Below are positions 35,898 to 45,600 of a stretch of 64,000 nucleotides of DNA, piece after piece. The DNA comes from UBA6522 sp963664945 (GTDB lineage: Bacteria > Pseudomonadota > Gammaproteobacteria > Steroidobacterales > Rariloculaceae). Position 1 is the stretch's first letter. Every line of letters begins with the position of its first letter. Location: assembly GCA_963664945.1 (NCBI GenBank), contig OY761822.1, forward strand, positions 3,844,001 to 3,908,000, given 5' to 3'. The notes under the pieces were generated by a model, which was not told the DNA's origin, ran no database searches, and saw only the letters and a program-made list of their open reading frames with translations. The translations under genes and the position numbers were made by a program.

Positions 35898-36572
35898 TCA
35901 GGCAAGTCCGGCAACCGATCGCAGGAAGAATCTCAACAGCGGCCCGCGCACCGGCTCGATCAGTGTCCACAGGACGCCCGTGAACATCAACGCGATCAGG
36001 ATGAAGAACCCGAACGGTTCCACGCGCTGCAGGGCGCGCGCAAATTGCGGCGGCAGCAAGCCGGCCAGCACGCGTCCGCCGTCGAGGGGCGGAATCGGCA
36101 ACATGTTGAATACGGCCAGGAGCACGTTGATGACGACCCCGAACAGGCACATCCGCACTACAAAGTCACCTTGCAGGTCCAGACCCGGGTCGAATGCGAT
36201 CCGTTGCGACAGCAACAGCGCCCAACCAAACGCCATGGCCAGATTGACCGCCGGACCGGCGGCGGCCACCAGGATCATGTCGCGCCGTGGATTGCGGAGT
36301 TTGTGAAACGCCACGGGCACCGGCTTGGCCCAACCGAACGCCCACATTCCGGAACTCAGCACAACCATGACAAAGGGCACGATGATCGTCCCGAGGGGAT
36401 CCACGTGCTTGATCGGGTTGAGCGTCAACCGGCCGGCATATTTTGCCGTCGGGTCTCCGAAGTGCAGCGCCACCCAGCCGTGGGCGACTTCATGCACGGT
36501 AATCGCGAATATCAACGGGATGGCGACCGTCGCCACCAGGATCGCGATGCTCATGATTTGCGCGTCCGGCAT
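35898..36572 (-). CDS. Site-2 protease family (M50) membrane protein
   Basis: An integral membrane zinc metalloprotease, 224 residues with about five helices. The zinc motif is HEVAH (FAITVHEVAHGWVALHFGDPTAK) and the second metal site is NMLPIPPLDGGRVL. NPIKHVDPLGTIIVPF and AAAGPAVNLAMAF are standard for the small YwhC-like group. Substrate unknown. It precedes scpA without a gap and follows the yciO gene. Confidence 0.9.
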   Translation of the reverse strand: MPDAQIMSIAILVATVAIPLIFAITVHEVAHGWVALHFGDPTAKYAGRLTLNPIKHVDPLGTIIVPFVMVVLSSGMWAFGWAKPVPVAFHKLRNPRRDMILVAAAGPAVNLAMAFGWALLLSQRIAFDPGLDLQGDFVVRMCLFGVVINVLLAVFNMLPIPPLDGGRVLAGLLPPQFARALQRVEPFGFFILIALMFTGVLWTLIEPVRGPLLRFFLRSVAGLA

Positions 36573-36605
36573 GCGCGTAGCATAGCCCGGTTGACGCCCC
36601 TGCGG

Positions 36606-37226
36606 CTACAGCAAACCGGCCACGCTTCCCTTGCCTTCGCGCAGGATGCGTAGATCGTTCTTGCTCAGATCCAGCACCGTGGTCGGCTCGATGCCGCATG
36701 AGCCTCCATCCACGATGAGGTCCACCTGGCGTTCCAGGCGGTCACGGATTTCCCGCGCATCGGTCAGGGGGATATCGTCTCCGGGCAACAGCAGAGTGGA
36801 ACTCATGACGGGCTCTCCCAGGGCCGCGAGAATGCCCTGGGCGATGGGGTGATCCGGCACGCGTATGCCGATCGAGTGACGTTTCGGGTCCTGCAGGCGC
36901 CGCGGCACTTCGCGGGTCGCCCGCAGCACGAACGTGTAGGGGCCCGGCGTCAGCGAGCGAAGCAGCCGGTAGGCCCAGTTGTCCAGGCGGGCGTAGGTGG
37001 AAATCTCCGACAGGTCCCGGCACACCAGCGTGAAATGATGCGCCTTGCCGGCGCCGCGAAGCCGGCGCATGCGTTGCGCCGCCCGCCGGTCCCCCAGCAG
37101 GGCGCCCAGCGCGTAGCAGGAATCGGTGGGATAGGCGATCAGGCCGCCGGACCTGACGATCCGCACCGTGCCTTCCAGCAAACGGCCCTGGGGGTTGTCC
37201 GGATGAATTCGAAAATACTGGCTCAT
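36606..37226 (-). CDS. yciO: YciO-type Sua5/YrdC/YwlC family protein
   Basis: A 206-residue YrdC-fold protein with RSGGLIAYPTDSCYALGALLGDRRAAQRM and the dinucleotide-binding PGPYTFVLRATREVP, ending RVPDHPIAQ. The fold is that of the threonylcarbamoyl-AMP synthase used for tRNA t6A, but YciO members are a separate group; genuine TsaC may be encoded elsewhere. Divergent from yciB. Confidence 0.85.
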   Translation of the reverse strand: MSQYFRIHPDNPQGRLLEGTVRIVRSGGLIAYPTDSCYALGALLGDRRAAQRMRRLRGAGKAHHFTLVCRDLSEISTYARLDNWAYRLLRSLTPGPYTFVLRATREVPRRLQDPKRHSIGIRVPDHPIAQGILAALGEPVMSSTLLLPGDDIPLTDAREIRDRLERQVDLIVDGGSCGIEPTTVLDLSKNDLRILREGKGSVAGLL

Positions 37227-37284
37227 GGAGGCATTCTACTTCCGACATGCGTTAAGATGCAGCGCTCGGAAACGGGGCGCCGTC

Positions 37285-37830
37285 ATGCAGGCTCTGATCG
37301 ACTTTCTGCCCATCATCGTCTTCTTCGCGGTCTACCAGGCCGCCGACATCTATGCCGCCACGGCGGCGCTCATCGTCGCCATGGCCTTGCAGATGGGCTA
37401 TCAGTGGCTGCGGACCCGAACGGTCAACAGGATGCTGCTCATATCCGGATGCCTCGTGTTTCTTTTCGGCGGCATCACCCTCCTTTTCCGGAACCCCATC
37501 TTCATCCAGTGGAAACCCACCATTGTCAACGGGTTGTTCGCCGCGGCATTTCTCGCCAGCCGCTACATCGGCGGCAAGACGCTGACCGAGCGTGTCATGG
37601 GACACGCGGTGGAACTGGACCAGCCCACCTGGCGGCAGCTCAACCTGATGTGGGTCGGTAATTTCACCCTCCTCGGCGCGGCAAACCTGTACGTCGTCTA
37701 CAACTATTCGGAAGCGGTCTGGGTCAATTTCAAGCTGTTCGGCATGCTCGGGATCACGCTGCTGATGGTGGTCGTCCAGGTGGCCTGGATCGCCGCCAGG
37801 ACGGCCGGCAGCCAACACCAGGAGGGTTGA
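37285..37830 (+). CDS. yciB: Inner membrane septation/intracellular-spread protein A (YciB)
   Basis: A 181-residue inner-membrane protein with five hydrophobic helices and the family features LIDFLPIIVFFAVYQAADIYAAT, LFGGITLLFRNPIFIQWKPT and LNLMWVGNFTLLGAANLYVVYNYSEAVWVNFKLFG. YciB takes part in envelope maintenance and septation. The ATG at 37285 gives the conserved start; an earlier start at 37225 does not. Confidence 0.92.
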   Translation: MQALIDFLPIIVFFAVYQAADIYAATAALIVAMALQMGYQWLRTRTVNRMLLISGCLVFLFGGITLLFRNPIFIQWKPTIVNGLFAAAFLASRYIGGKTLTERVMGHAVELDQPTWRQLNLMWVGNFTLLGAANLYVVYNYSEAVWVNFKLFGMLGITLLMVVVQVAWIAARTAGSQHQEG

Positions 37831-37832
37831 TC

Positions 37833-37901
37833 GTGCTCCACCGCATTCTGGCCCGCGACACAAAAATTCTGGCCCGCGACGCAAGAAAGGCGCCGCCGTG
37901 A
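37833..37901 (+). other. 22-codon remnant between yciB and bolA, with 21-bp tandem repeat
   Basis: A GTG opens the frame VLHRILARDTKILARDARKAPP, whose TGA overlaps the bolA GTG (GTGA). The sequence ATTCTGGCCCGCGAC is repeated at 21-bp spacing. A YciI-type gene usually occupies this position between yciB and bolA; the first residues vaguely recall its start. I infer a collapsed gene remnant, or a short leader that couples translation to bolA. Confidence 0.3.
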
Positions 37902-38185
37902 GCGAAGACAGGCTCCGCCTGATACGGTCGCGTCTGGAAACCGCCTTTGCGCCGGAGCGTCTGGACCTGATCGACGAGGGCCACTTGCACCGTGGCCACG
38001 CGGGCGCCGCCGACGGCAGGGGCCATTTCAGAGTGCGGATCGTGTCGAAGCGATTCCGGAATGCGCGCCCCGTTCAGCGCCAACGGATGATCTTCGAAGC
38101 CCTCGGGGACCTGATGCAGACCGACATCCATGCCCTGAGCATTTCCGCACACCCCCCGGCCGCCGGGGATGCCGGCGACAAATGA
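37898..38185 (+). CDS. bolA: BolA family protein
   Basis: A 95-residue BolA/IbaG-fold protein. The conserved features are RSRLETAFAPERLDLIDEGHLHRGHAGAADGRGHFRVRIVS and RQRMIFEALGDLM...IHALSISAHPP, with the His residues used to bind [2Fe-2S] clusters together with a monothiol glutaredoxin. The start is a GTG at 37898, overlapping the preceding mini-frame. It lies 13 bp before the PPIase gene. Confidence 0.9.
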   Translation: MSEDRLRLIRSRLETAFAPERLDLIDEGHLHRGHAGAADGRGHFRVRIVSKRFRNARPVQRQRMIFEALGDLMQTDIHALSISAHPPAAGDAGDK

Positions 38186-38198
38186 CGACGAGACGATC

Positions 38199-39038
38199 AT
38201 GAAAAAATACCACGCGAGCGCGAGTTCACTGTTACTGGTCCTGTTGCTGGGCGCCTGCGCCGAGCAACCGGCCTCCGGACCGCCCGAGGCCAATCCCTTT
38301 GGCGAGGGCACGGTGGCGACGATCAACGGCGCCCCCCTCTACGCCTCCGTATTCGATGCCTATGCGGTCGCGAGGTTGCAGAAATCCGCCGAAGACCTGT
38401 CGGATGAAGAACGCGATGCCCTGTTGGAGGAAATGATCCAGTTCCAGCTCCTGGCGGGAGCCGCCGTCGACGCCGGACTGACCCGGGAACAGGACATCGC
38501 CATCGACCTGGAGTTGCAGCGGCTGCAGACCCTGAGCCGACTGATGGCCACCCGGCACCTGGACGGCAATCCGGTGACCTCGGTCGAACTCCAGGACGCG
38601 TACGAAGAGAATATCGATCAGCTGTCCGGAGTCCAGTACAAGGCGCGTCATATCCTGCTGGACCAGGAGTCCGACGCGCTGGAGGTGATCGGCGAACTTG
38701 AGGGCGGCGCCGATTTCGCGCAACTGGCCATGGACCGCTCCACGGGGCCCTCGGGACCCGACGGCGGCGACCTGGGCTGGTTTTCGGCCGATACCATGGT
38801 CGCGCCCTTTTCCGACGCCGTCGCCGCCATGGAGGTGGGGACGTATTCCCGGCAACCCGTGCAGACACGGTTCGGCTGGCACGTCATTCTCCTTGAAGAA
38901 ACGGAAGACCGGATGCCACCCGGACTGGAAGCCGTGCGCAACGACATCACGTCGCTGGTGGAACAACAAAAAGTCGAGGAATTCCTGAATTCGTTGCGGG
39001 AGGCGGCGGAGATCGTCACCGGCCAAGATGCCGGTTAG
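38199..39038 (+). CDS. Parvulin-type peptidyl-prolyl isomerase lipoprotein
   Basis: A periplasmic folding factor of 279 residues. The signal peptide ends in a lipobox (LLLGAC), so it is probably lipid-anchored. A SurA_N-like helical part (VATINGAPLYASVFDAYA, LLEEMIQFQLLAGAAVDAGL) precedes a parvulin domain (about residues 145-240) with KARHILLDQ, GGDLGWFSADTMVAPFSDAV and TRFGWHVILLEE. The ATG at 38199 begins MKKYHASASS. Confidence 0.88.
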   Translation: MKKYHASASSLLLVLLLGACAEQPASGPPEANPFGEGTVATINGAPLYASVFDAYAVARLQKSAEDLSDEERDALLEEMIQFQLLAGAAVDAGLTREQDIAIDLELQRLQTLSRLMATRHLDGNPVTSVELQDAYEENIDQLSGVQYKARHILLDQESDALEVIGELEGGADFAQLAMDRSTGPSGPDGGDLGWFSADTMVAPFSDAVAAMEVGTYSRQPVQTRFGWHVILLEETEDRMPPGLEAVRNDITSLVEQQKVEEFLNSLREAAEIVTGQDAG

Positions 39039-39136
39039 CGCTCGCGTATTCCAATCAACAAACGAAGTTCCTGGAGACCGCTCAAAAAATCCAGCGCGCT
39101 CTCGAGTCTTGTCGTTGATACGCCATGAGGTAGACC

Positions 39137-41779
39137 GTGTCACCGTCGCCTGACACGTCCAGGCAGTCGCCCTATGCAGAAGCATTCGAAAGGGCGACAT
39201 GGCTGCGAGACGAAATTACTCGGCATAACCGCCTTTACCATGAACTGGATGCGCCGGAGATCCCGGACCCGGAATACGACGCACTGTTCAGGGAACTCCG
39301 CGATTTAGAGGCATCGTATCCCGAATTGGCAACTCCCGATTCGCCAACTCATTCAGTCGGATCCCGTCCCAGCAGGGCATTCTCCCCGGTGGAACACGGC
39401 ACTCCGATGCTGTCGCTCGATAACGTTTTCAACTCGAACGAGATGGAAGCGTTCGACCGCCGACTTGCCGACCGGTTGCCGGAGGGGACCGAGCGCGAAT
39501 ATTCCGCCGAACCCAAGCTTGACGGCGTCGCCCTCAGCCTGCTTTACAGGCACGGCATACTCGTTCGCGCAGCCACGCGCGGGGATGGCCGGGTGGGCGA
39601 AGACGTAACGCATACGGCCCGAACCATACGCTCGGTCCCCGACCGGCTTTCGGGCTCCAATGTGCCGGCCTCGCTGGATGTTCGCGGCGAGGTATTCATG
39701 CCCTTGAGCGAATTCGAAGCCTACAACGAACGGGCGAGAAAAGAAGGCACGAAGCTGCTCGTAAATCCCCGTAACGCTGCGGCCGGTGCGCTTCGCCAAA
39801 AGGACCCGGAACTTGCTGCGCGGCGAAGCCTGGATTTTTTTGCGCATGGCGTAGGCGAAGCCAATGACGTGCCGCGAATTCTCCGTCAGTCGGACTTGCT
39901 CCGGGCCATCGCGTCTTGGGGAATCAAGGTATGTCCTGAAAGCCGAAACGCGATTGGCGCCACGGGTTGCGCACGCTACTACGAATGGATTGTCGAAAGA
40001 CGCAATACGTTCAATTACGCGCTCGACGGCGTGGTGTACAAGTTGCAGCAATTCGATCTGCGCGATCGGGCGGGCGCCTCCTCGCGCGCGCCGCGCTGGG
40101 CTGTCGCGCAGAAGTTCCCAGCCGAAGAAAAACACGCCACGGTGCGCGACATCGAGTACCAGGTGGGGCGCACGGGCGCACTGACTCCGGTGGCGCGCCT
40201 TGAGCCGGTGTTCGTGGGCGGCGCCACAGTACGCAACGCCACGCTGCACAATTTTCGTGAACTTCTCCGCAAGGATGTGCGCGTCGGCGATACCGTTGTC
40301 GTGCGTCGCGCCGGGGACGTGATTCCGGAAGTGGTTCGCTCCCTACCCGATCGCCGGACGAGTAAATTACCGCGTCCAGTCCTTCCCGAACGCTGTCCGC
40401 AATGCGGTTCAAGGGTGGAACTCCCGAAAGACGAGCCGGTGGCTCGATGCACAGGCGGCCTGATCTGCCCCGCCCAACGCAAGGCGCGAATCCTTCACTT
40501 TGCTTCCAGACACGCAATGGATATCGAGGGACTGGGGGAACAGCGAGTCGAGCAATTGCTGAAGGCCGGGCTGATCGAGGACCTTCCGGATATATTCCAT
40601 CTGGAGCGGCATGAGGATGAACTTGCGAAACTGACAAACGAGGAACCCGTCGGGACGGAGTCGGCCAGGAAACTGCTTGGCGCGATCGATGCGGCAAGGC
40701 AAACAACATTGAAGCGATTTATCAATGCGCTGCATATCCCCGGTATAGGGCCGAAGACGGCGGACCGGCTCGCAAAGCGCTTCGAGGGACTCATCCCCCT
40801 GGCCGACGCCGACGCCGCCAAGTTGCAGGAAACCGACGGCATAAGCATGGCGGCGGCGGAGAAAATCTGCTCATTCTTCAAGCGGGCAAACCATTGGAAA
40901 AACATTTCCGGCTTGATCGAGGCGGGTGTGAAGTGGCCGCATGAGGCAATCGGACAACTCAGGCAGCGCGCCAATTTGGCGGCGAATCCTTCCCGCGAAT
41001 CCGTCGATGCCAACGGCAATGACCAAGCGCCGAAACTCGCCGCCAGTCATGACCCAGAGCAGTTGAAGGCAGCCATCAGACGCTTGTCGAACAGAGACTC
41101 ATTGGATATTTCGCCAATGGGATACGATTGGATCGGTCAAGTCGTAGACAAGGGGTTCGTCAGCGAAGTCCATGAAATTTTCAGCCTCGAGCGGGAACAG
41201 ATCGAAAAATTGGCCATAAGGCGGACGTTAGGCAAAAAGTCCGCGAAAACCCTGCTCGACGGGATCGAAAAATCAAGGCGCACCACGTTGGAACGCTTCA
41301 TCTATTCACTGGGCATCCCGGAAGTAGGCCGGGTAACGGCCGAGGCGTTGGCTCGGCACTTTGGAAGTCTTGAAGCGCTGAGCACGGCGACAGACGAACA
41401 ACTGCGCGAAGTACCGGATGTTGGAGAGGTCGTTTCGAAACGCTTGCGGGAATTCTTTTCGAACGCGGACAATGTCGGCACGATCAAGGCAATTCGGGAG
41501 AATGGTGTCGGGTGGAGCGAGCGCGACGCTCCGGCGGGCTCGGAAGGGCCATTGCACGGAGAGTCATTCGTGCTGACTGGCACTCTCGAAGCCATGACGC
41601 GAGACCAGGCGCGGCAACTGATCGTCGCTGCGGGGGGCCGCGTCGTTGGGAGCGTCTCCAAGAACATCGACTACCTGGTAGCCGGCGCCAATCCCGGCGG
41701 CAAGCGCGCCAAGGCTCGCGATCTCGGGGTTGCGGTGATTGACCAGCCTGAGCTTCTGTCAATGATAAACTCGGGGTGA
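39137..41779 (+). CDS. ligA: NAD-dependent DNA ligase LigA with duplicated HhH domain
   Basis: Seals nicks in replication and repair. The 880-residue protein is far longer than E. coli LigA (671). Domain Ia (YHELDAPEIPDPEYD), the adenylation motif AEPKLDGVALSL with the nucleotidyl Lys, the OB fold, and the Cys4 zinc finger (CPQCGS...CTGGLICPAQ) are present. Then two successive helix-hairpin-helix domains follow: about residues 450-620, with TLKRFINALHIPGIGPKTADRLAKRF, and about 640-800, with TLERFIYSLGIPEVGRVTAEALARHF. A BRCT domain ends it (FVLTGTLEAMTRDQARQLIVAAGG). The start is a GTG with GAGG upstream. It is convergent with zipA. Confidence 0.95.
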   Translation: MSPSPDTSRQSPYAEAFERATWLRDEITRHNRLYHELDAPEIPDPEYDALFRELRDLEASYPELATPDSPTHSVGSRPSRAFSPVEHGTPMLSLDNVFNSNEMEAFDRRLADRLPEGTEREYSAEPKLDGVALSLLYRHGILVRAATRGDGRVGEDVTHTARTIRSVPDRLSGSNVPASLDVRGEVFMPLSEFEAYNERARKEGTKLLVNPRNAAAGALRQKDPELAARRSLDFFAHGVGEANDVPRILRQSDLLRAIASWGIKVCPESRNAIGATGCARYYEWIVERRNTFNYALDGVVYKLQQFDLRDRAGASSRAPRWAVAQKFPAEEKHATVRDIEYQVGRTGALTPVARLEPVFVGGATVRNATLHNFRELLRKDVRVGDTVVVRRAGDVIPEVVRSLPDRRTSKLPRPVLPERCPQCGSRVELPKDEPVARCTGGLICPAQRKARILHFASRHAMDIEGLGEQRVEQLLKAGLIEDLPDIFHLERHEDELAKLTNEEPVGTESARKLLGAIDAARQTTLKRFINALHIPGIGPKTADRLAKRFEGLIPLADADAAKLQETDGISMAAAEKICSFFKRANHWKNISGLIEAGVKWPHEAIGQLRQRANLAANPSRESVDANGNDQAPKLAASHDPEQLKAAIRRLSNRDSLDISPMGYDWIGQVVDKGFVSEVHEIFSLEREQIEKLAIRRTLGKKSAKTLLDGIEKSRRTTLERFIYSLGIPEVGRVTAEALARHFGSLEALSTATDEQLREVPDVGEVVSKRLREFFSNADNVGTIKAIRENGVGWSERDAPAGSEGPLHGESFVLTGTLEAMTRDQARQLIVAAGGRVVGSVSKNIDYLVAGANPGGKRAKARDLGVAVIDQPELLSMINSG

Positions 41780-41831
41780 CCTACTGATAATGTCGCATCA
41801 GCGCGCCCACAAGCGTGCAGATGCGCGGCGT

Positions 41832-41878
41832 CGGCTCGCCGCGCTGACGCGGAGGGAAATGAGTATTTCCATGGAAGC
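41832..41878 (+). repeat. Dispersed repeat, copy B
   Basis: CGGCTCGCCGCGCTGACGCGGAGGGAAAT followed by gagtATTTCCATGGAAGC. The left half matches 47072-47099 near dksA; the right half matches 187-213. It lies in the gap between ligA and zipA, which holds no gene. Confidence 0.5.
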
Positions 41879-41903
41879 TTTCATGGGATAGGCAAGCCCG
41901 CGG

Positions 41904-42698
41904 TCAGCGGCCGGACTGCCGGCGGCGGTACTCGATCAATTCCTCGCGAACGTACCGTTCGCTCTGGATGGTCCACGAATTCCCCGACTCGTCCAATAAT
42001 TCAGCGTCAAGCTCGTTGCAAAGTTCGCGCGCGATGCCGATCATCCTGTCGAATCGCTCCACCGGGTCGCGGGGCCCGGGCAAGACCAGGAAAAAGGTCA
42101 TGCCGGGCAACGTGGAACCCGTGAGACTGGACAGATCGAACGAACCGGGCTCAACCAGGTTGGCGACGCTGAATCCGCTCTCCGGCGTATTGCCGTCTCC
42201 GCAGTAGTGGAAGATACCGTATGGGCCATGCCGGAGGCCCGCCTCGCGCAATGCCTGCACGGTGCGCTCCGCGTCGAGGCGCCCGTCTTCCTTGGCAACC
42301 AGGCGCAAACTGACGACCTGCTCCGTATGGGCCACGACCCCGGCGGCGGCGGGGCCGTCCCGCGGCCCGTCCGGCGGCTCGCCGGAAACCTCCGTGGAGG
42401 GGAGTCCCTCTTCCGCGGCGCCGGCGGAGGCGCTGGCGGAGGCGCCGGCGGAGGCGCCTGCCACCTCGCCGGTGGCCGTCAAGCCATCTCGCGACTGGGC
42501 CAGCCTTGTGGCCGAAACAACCGCCTCCGGTTTCCCGGGCCGCAACTCCGATTCTTCAGGCCAGATTTCCGGTTCCGACCGGGGCGTCCCGGACGGCCTT
42601 GAGCGCGACTTGAGCAAGCCCGCGAGGAACACGCCCAGAATGACCAGCAGACCCAGCCCGAGCACGACCCAGCGCAATTCCAGTTCGGACCAGACCAT
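41904..42698 (-). CDS. zipA: Cell division protein ZipA
   Basis: Anchors FtsZ to the inner membrane. A single N-terminal transmembrane helix (WVVLGLGLLVILGVFLAGLL) is followed by a variable Pro/Ala/Ser-rich linker, which includes an Ala/Ser low-complexity run (GASAGASASASAGAA), and a C-terminal FtsZ-binding domain of about 140 residues (VVSLRLVAKEDGRLDAERTVQALREAGLRHGPYGIFHYCGDG). It has 264 residues. Its ATG overlaps the smc stop by 1 bp (TAATG), the known smc-zipA pair. Confidence 0.93.
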   Translation of the reverse strand: MVWSELELRWVVLGLGLLVILGVFLAGLLKSRSRPSGTPRSEPEIWPEESELRPGKPEAVVSATRLAQSRDGLTATGEVAGASAGASASASAGAAEEGLPSTEVSGEPPDGPRDGPAAAGVVAHTEQVVSLRLVAKEDGRLDAERTVQALREAGLRHGPYGIFHYCGDGNTPESGFSVANLVEPGSFDLSSLTGSTLPGMTFFLVLPGPRDPVERFDRMIGIARELCNELDAELLDESGNSWTIQSERYVREELIEYRRRQSGR

Positions 42699-45600
42699 TA
42701 CACGGCGGCAAGTTGAACGGCCTCGTCGATGTCGACGGCAACCAGCCGGGACACCCCCGGCTCGCTCATGGTCACGCCTGTCAGTTGCTGCATGGATTCC
42801 ATGGTGGTCTTGTTGTGCGTAATCAGAACGAACTGCACGCGCTGCGACATCTCGCCGACGATCTCCGCGAAGCGCCCGACGTTGGCGTCGTCAAGGGGCG
42901 CGTCAACCTCGTCCAGCAGGCAGAACGGCGCCGGGTTGAGTTCGAAGATCGAAAAGACAAGCGCCACGGCGGTCAGCGCCTTCTCGCCGCCGGAGAGCAG
43001 GTGAATCGTGCTCACGCGCTTGCCGGGAGGACGCGCCATGATCGTGACCCCGGAGGTGAGCAGATCGTCGCCATCCAGTTCCAGGTACGCGTGCCCACCG
43101 CCGTAAAGTCTGGGAAACAGCCGGGCCAGGCCCTTGTTGGCGGCCTTGAATGTTTCGTCGAATCGTGTCCGGGTCTCGCGGTCGATCTTGCGAATGGCGT
43201 TCTCCAGCGTCGCCAGCGCCTTGCCGAGATCGTCGAACTGGGAATCCAGGTACTGCTTGCGCTCGGTCTGGCGCTCGAGCTCGTCGATGGCGGCAAGGTT
43301 GACGGACCCGACCAGTCGAATTCGCCGCGCAAGCTTCTCCAGGCCCGACTCCCATGAGTCAACCGACGCATCATCCTGCAACGACGCCAGGAGGTCATCG
43401 GATTCGAATCCGGTCCTCGACAAATCGGCGTTGACCGATTCCATCCGAACCTCGACTTCGCGGACGTCCAACCGTGCTTCTTCCAGCACCTGGCGAGCGG
43501 TGTCGACGTCGCGCTCCTGCCCGGCGTGGCGGAACCTGGAGTCCCGCAAGCGCGCTTCCGCTTCCTCCACGGCAGTTCGGGCCGCATGCAACCGGTCCCG
43601 GACCTTCAGTTTTTCCTTGAGTTGTTCTTCGAGTACGCGTTCTTCCTCGGCCGCGGGTTCGACGGCGGCCTGCGCTTCGGCCCGCAGTTCGTCCCGGCGC
43701 CGGCGCAGATGCCCCTGCTGATCGCGTATTCGATCCAGCGCACCGAGGGCCGACTCCCTGGAACTCTTTTCCGCCTCGATGCGCCGCGAAAGGTCCTGGA
43801 CATCGGCCCGGCGTTGCTCTTCGTCGGCGCGCGCGCGCTCCAGCCGGCGCCGATCGTCGTCGCGGCGCGCTTCCAGTGTTGCACGGGATTCCGCCAGTTC
43901 CCCGCGGCGCGACAGCGCCTGGTCGAATTGCGCCCGGGAGCGCGATTCGCGGTCCGCCAGGCCCTGTAGTTCCTCGTCGATCTCCCGCATGCGGCGCGCG
44001 GCGGCCTGGCTCCTTCGAATCAAGTCATCGAACTTCGACCGGCCGGTATCGAGTTCGCTCCTGATATCGGTGTAGTTCTGCTGCCGTTCAACCGCAATCG
44101 CTTGCGCGTCACCCTGGCCGGCCTCGGTCCGCTCCAGTTCCTTGCGCACCTTTGCGAGATCGCCCTGCAGGCCCTCGACCTGCCCGACGAACGAAGCGAT
44201 GCCCTTGCGCAGCCGCTTGATCTCCTCGCCACGGGCCAGCAGGCCCGCTTGCGGGTCGGCGTCCCGCCGGACCCGAATCCACTGCGGTCCCATCCACAGA
44301 CCGTCGCGCGTCACCACCGACTCCTGCGCCCCCAGGCGCCGGCGAATCGCGAGGGCGTCCGTCACGGTCTCGGCCGCATGCACGCCCTTCAGCAGCTTGT
44401 CCACGCCGGGGCCCTTGACGAAGTGGCGCAACATTCGCCTGGAGCCGCGCCCTGCGGGCGCTTCGGCGACGCCGTTGTCCCAGAGCGTCACGTCGCCCTT
44501 GGCCAGCTCCGCCAATCGCGGCGCCGCCGCATCGGTCCCGTCCACGCAGATCGCCTGCAGATAGTCGCCCAGTACCGTTTCCACGGCTGTTTCCCAGCCT
44601 GCCTCAGCCACCAGGGCGTCAGCGTAGCGGGGATTTGAAAGCCAGCCGCTCGAATCGAGCCAATCGCCAACTTCGTGCGACGTCGGCTCCGCGGCAGCCT
44701 CCTGCAACGCCTGCAGCGAAGCCAACCGCCCCCGTTGCTCCTGCAGTTGCCGCCGGGCCTCATCCAACCGCTGCGCGACGCCGGCCTCGGCCTCCCGTAA
44801 CGACTGAAGCCGATTCCACGTTTTATCGAGTTCGGTTGAAGCTTCTTCGGACGCGCGCCGCAGCGTTTGTTCATCTTCGGCCAGTGCTTCAAGCCGCTCC
44901 CGCAGGCGGTCGGCGTCCCGGTCGGGCCGCTCCTCTTCAAGCCGTTTACGCTCCTCCCGCAGGCGATTCCGACGGTCATCGAGATGCCCCAGGCGTTCCT
45001 CCTCGACCCGCTCCGTGCGCTCGGCCTCGGCAAGCGACTCGACGACGCCTCCCCACTCTTCCTGCGACGCTTCCCACGCCAGCTCGGCCTGCCGGAGAGC
45101 TTCCCGGAAGCCCCGATGCTGGCCGCGGGCGCGCGCAAGGCGCGGCTCGAGCCCATCCAGCATCCGGTCGACCGCCTCGATCACGGACCTGTCGCTGTCC
45201 GACAGCGACTGGCTCTGGTCGAGCTGTCTGGCGATATCCTCCAGGTCCATCTTCCGACGCTGTTGGAGTTTCCTTCGATGCTCGATGGATTGTTCGAGCC
45301 GGCTGACCTCCGAATCCACCTCCAGCGCCCGGCTTCGCACTTCGCCGTGGTGCTTGTTGCGCTCGTCCAGTTCCTGCCGCAACTCTTCGATCTTCGCTTC
45401 CGTGGCGCGCTGCCGGGCCAGCGTCGCGTCCAGGCTTGTCTGCTTTCCGTCCCTGTGGGCGCGCCGGGACTCATGGTCTTCCTGCAATGCGGACAATCGC
45501 AACACCAGCAGCTCAGCCTCCATCCGCCGCTGCTCGGCCTTCAGCGCCTTGTAACGCTCGGCGGCCCGCGCCTGGCGTTGCAGGCGACCGATCTGCTTGC

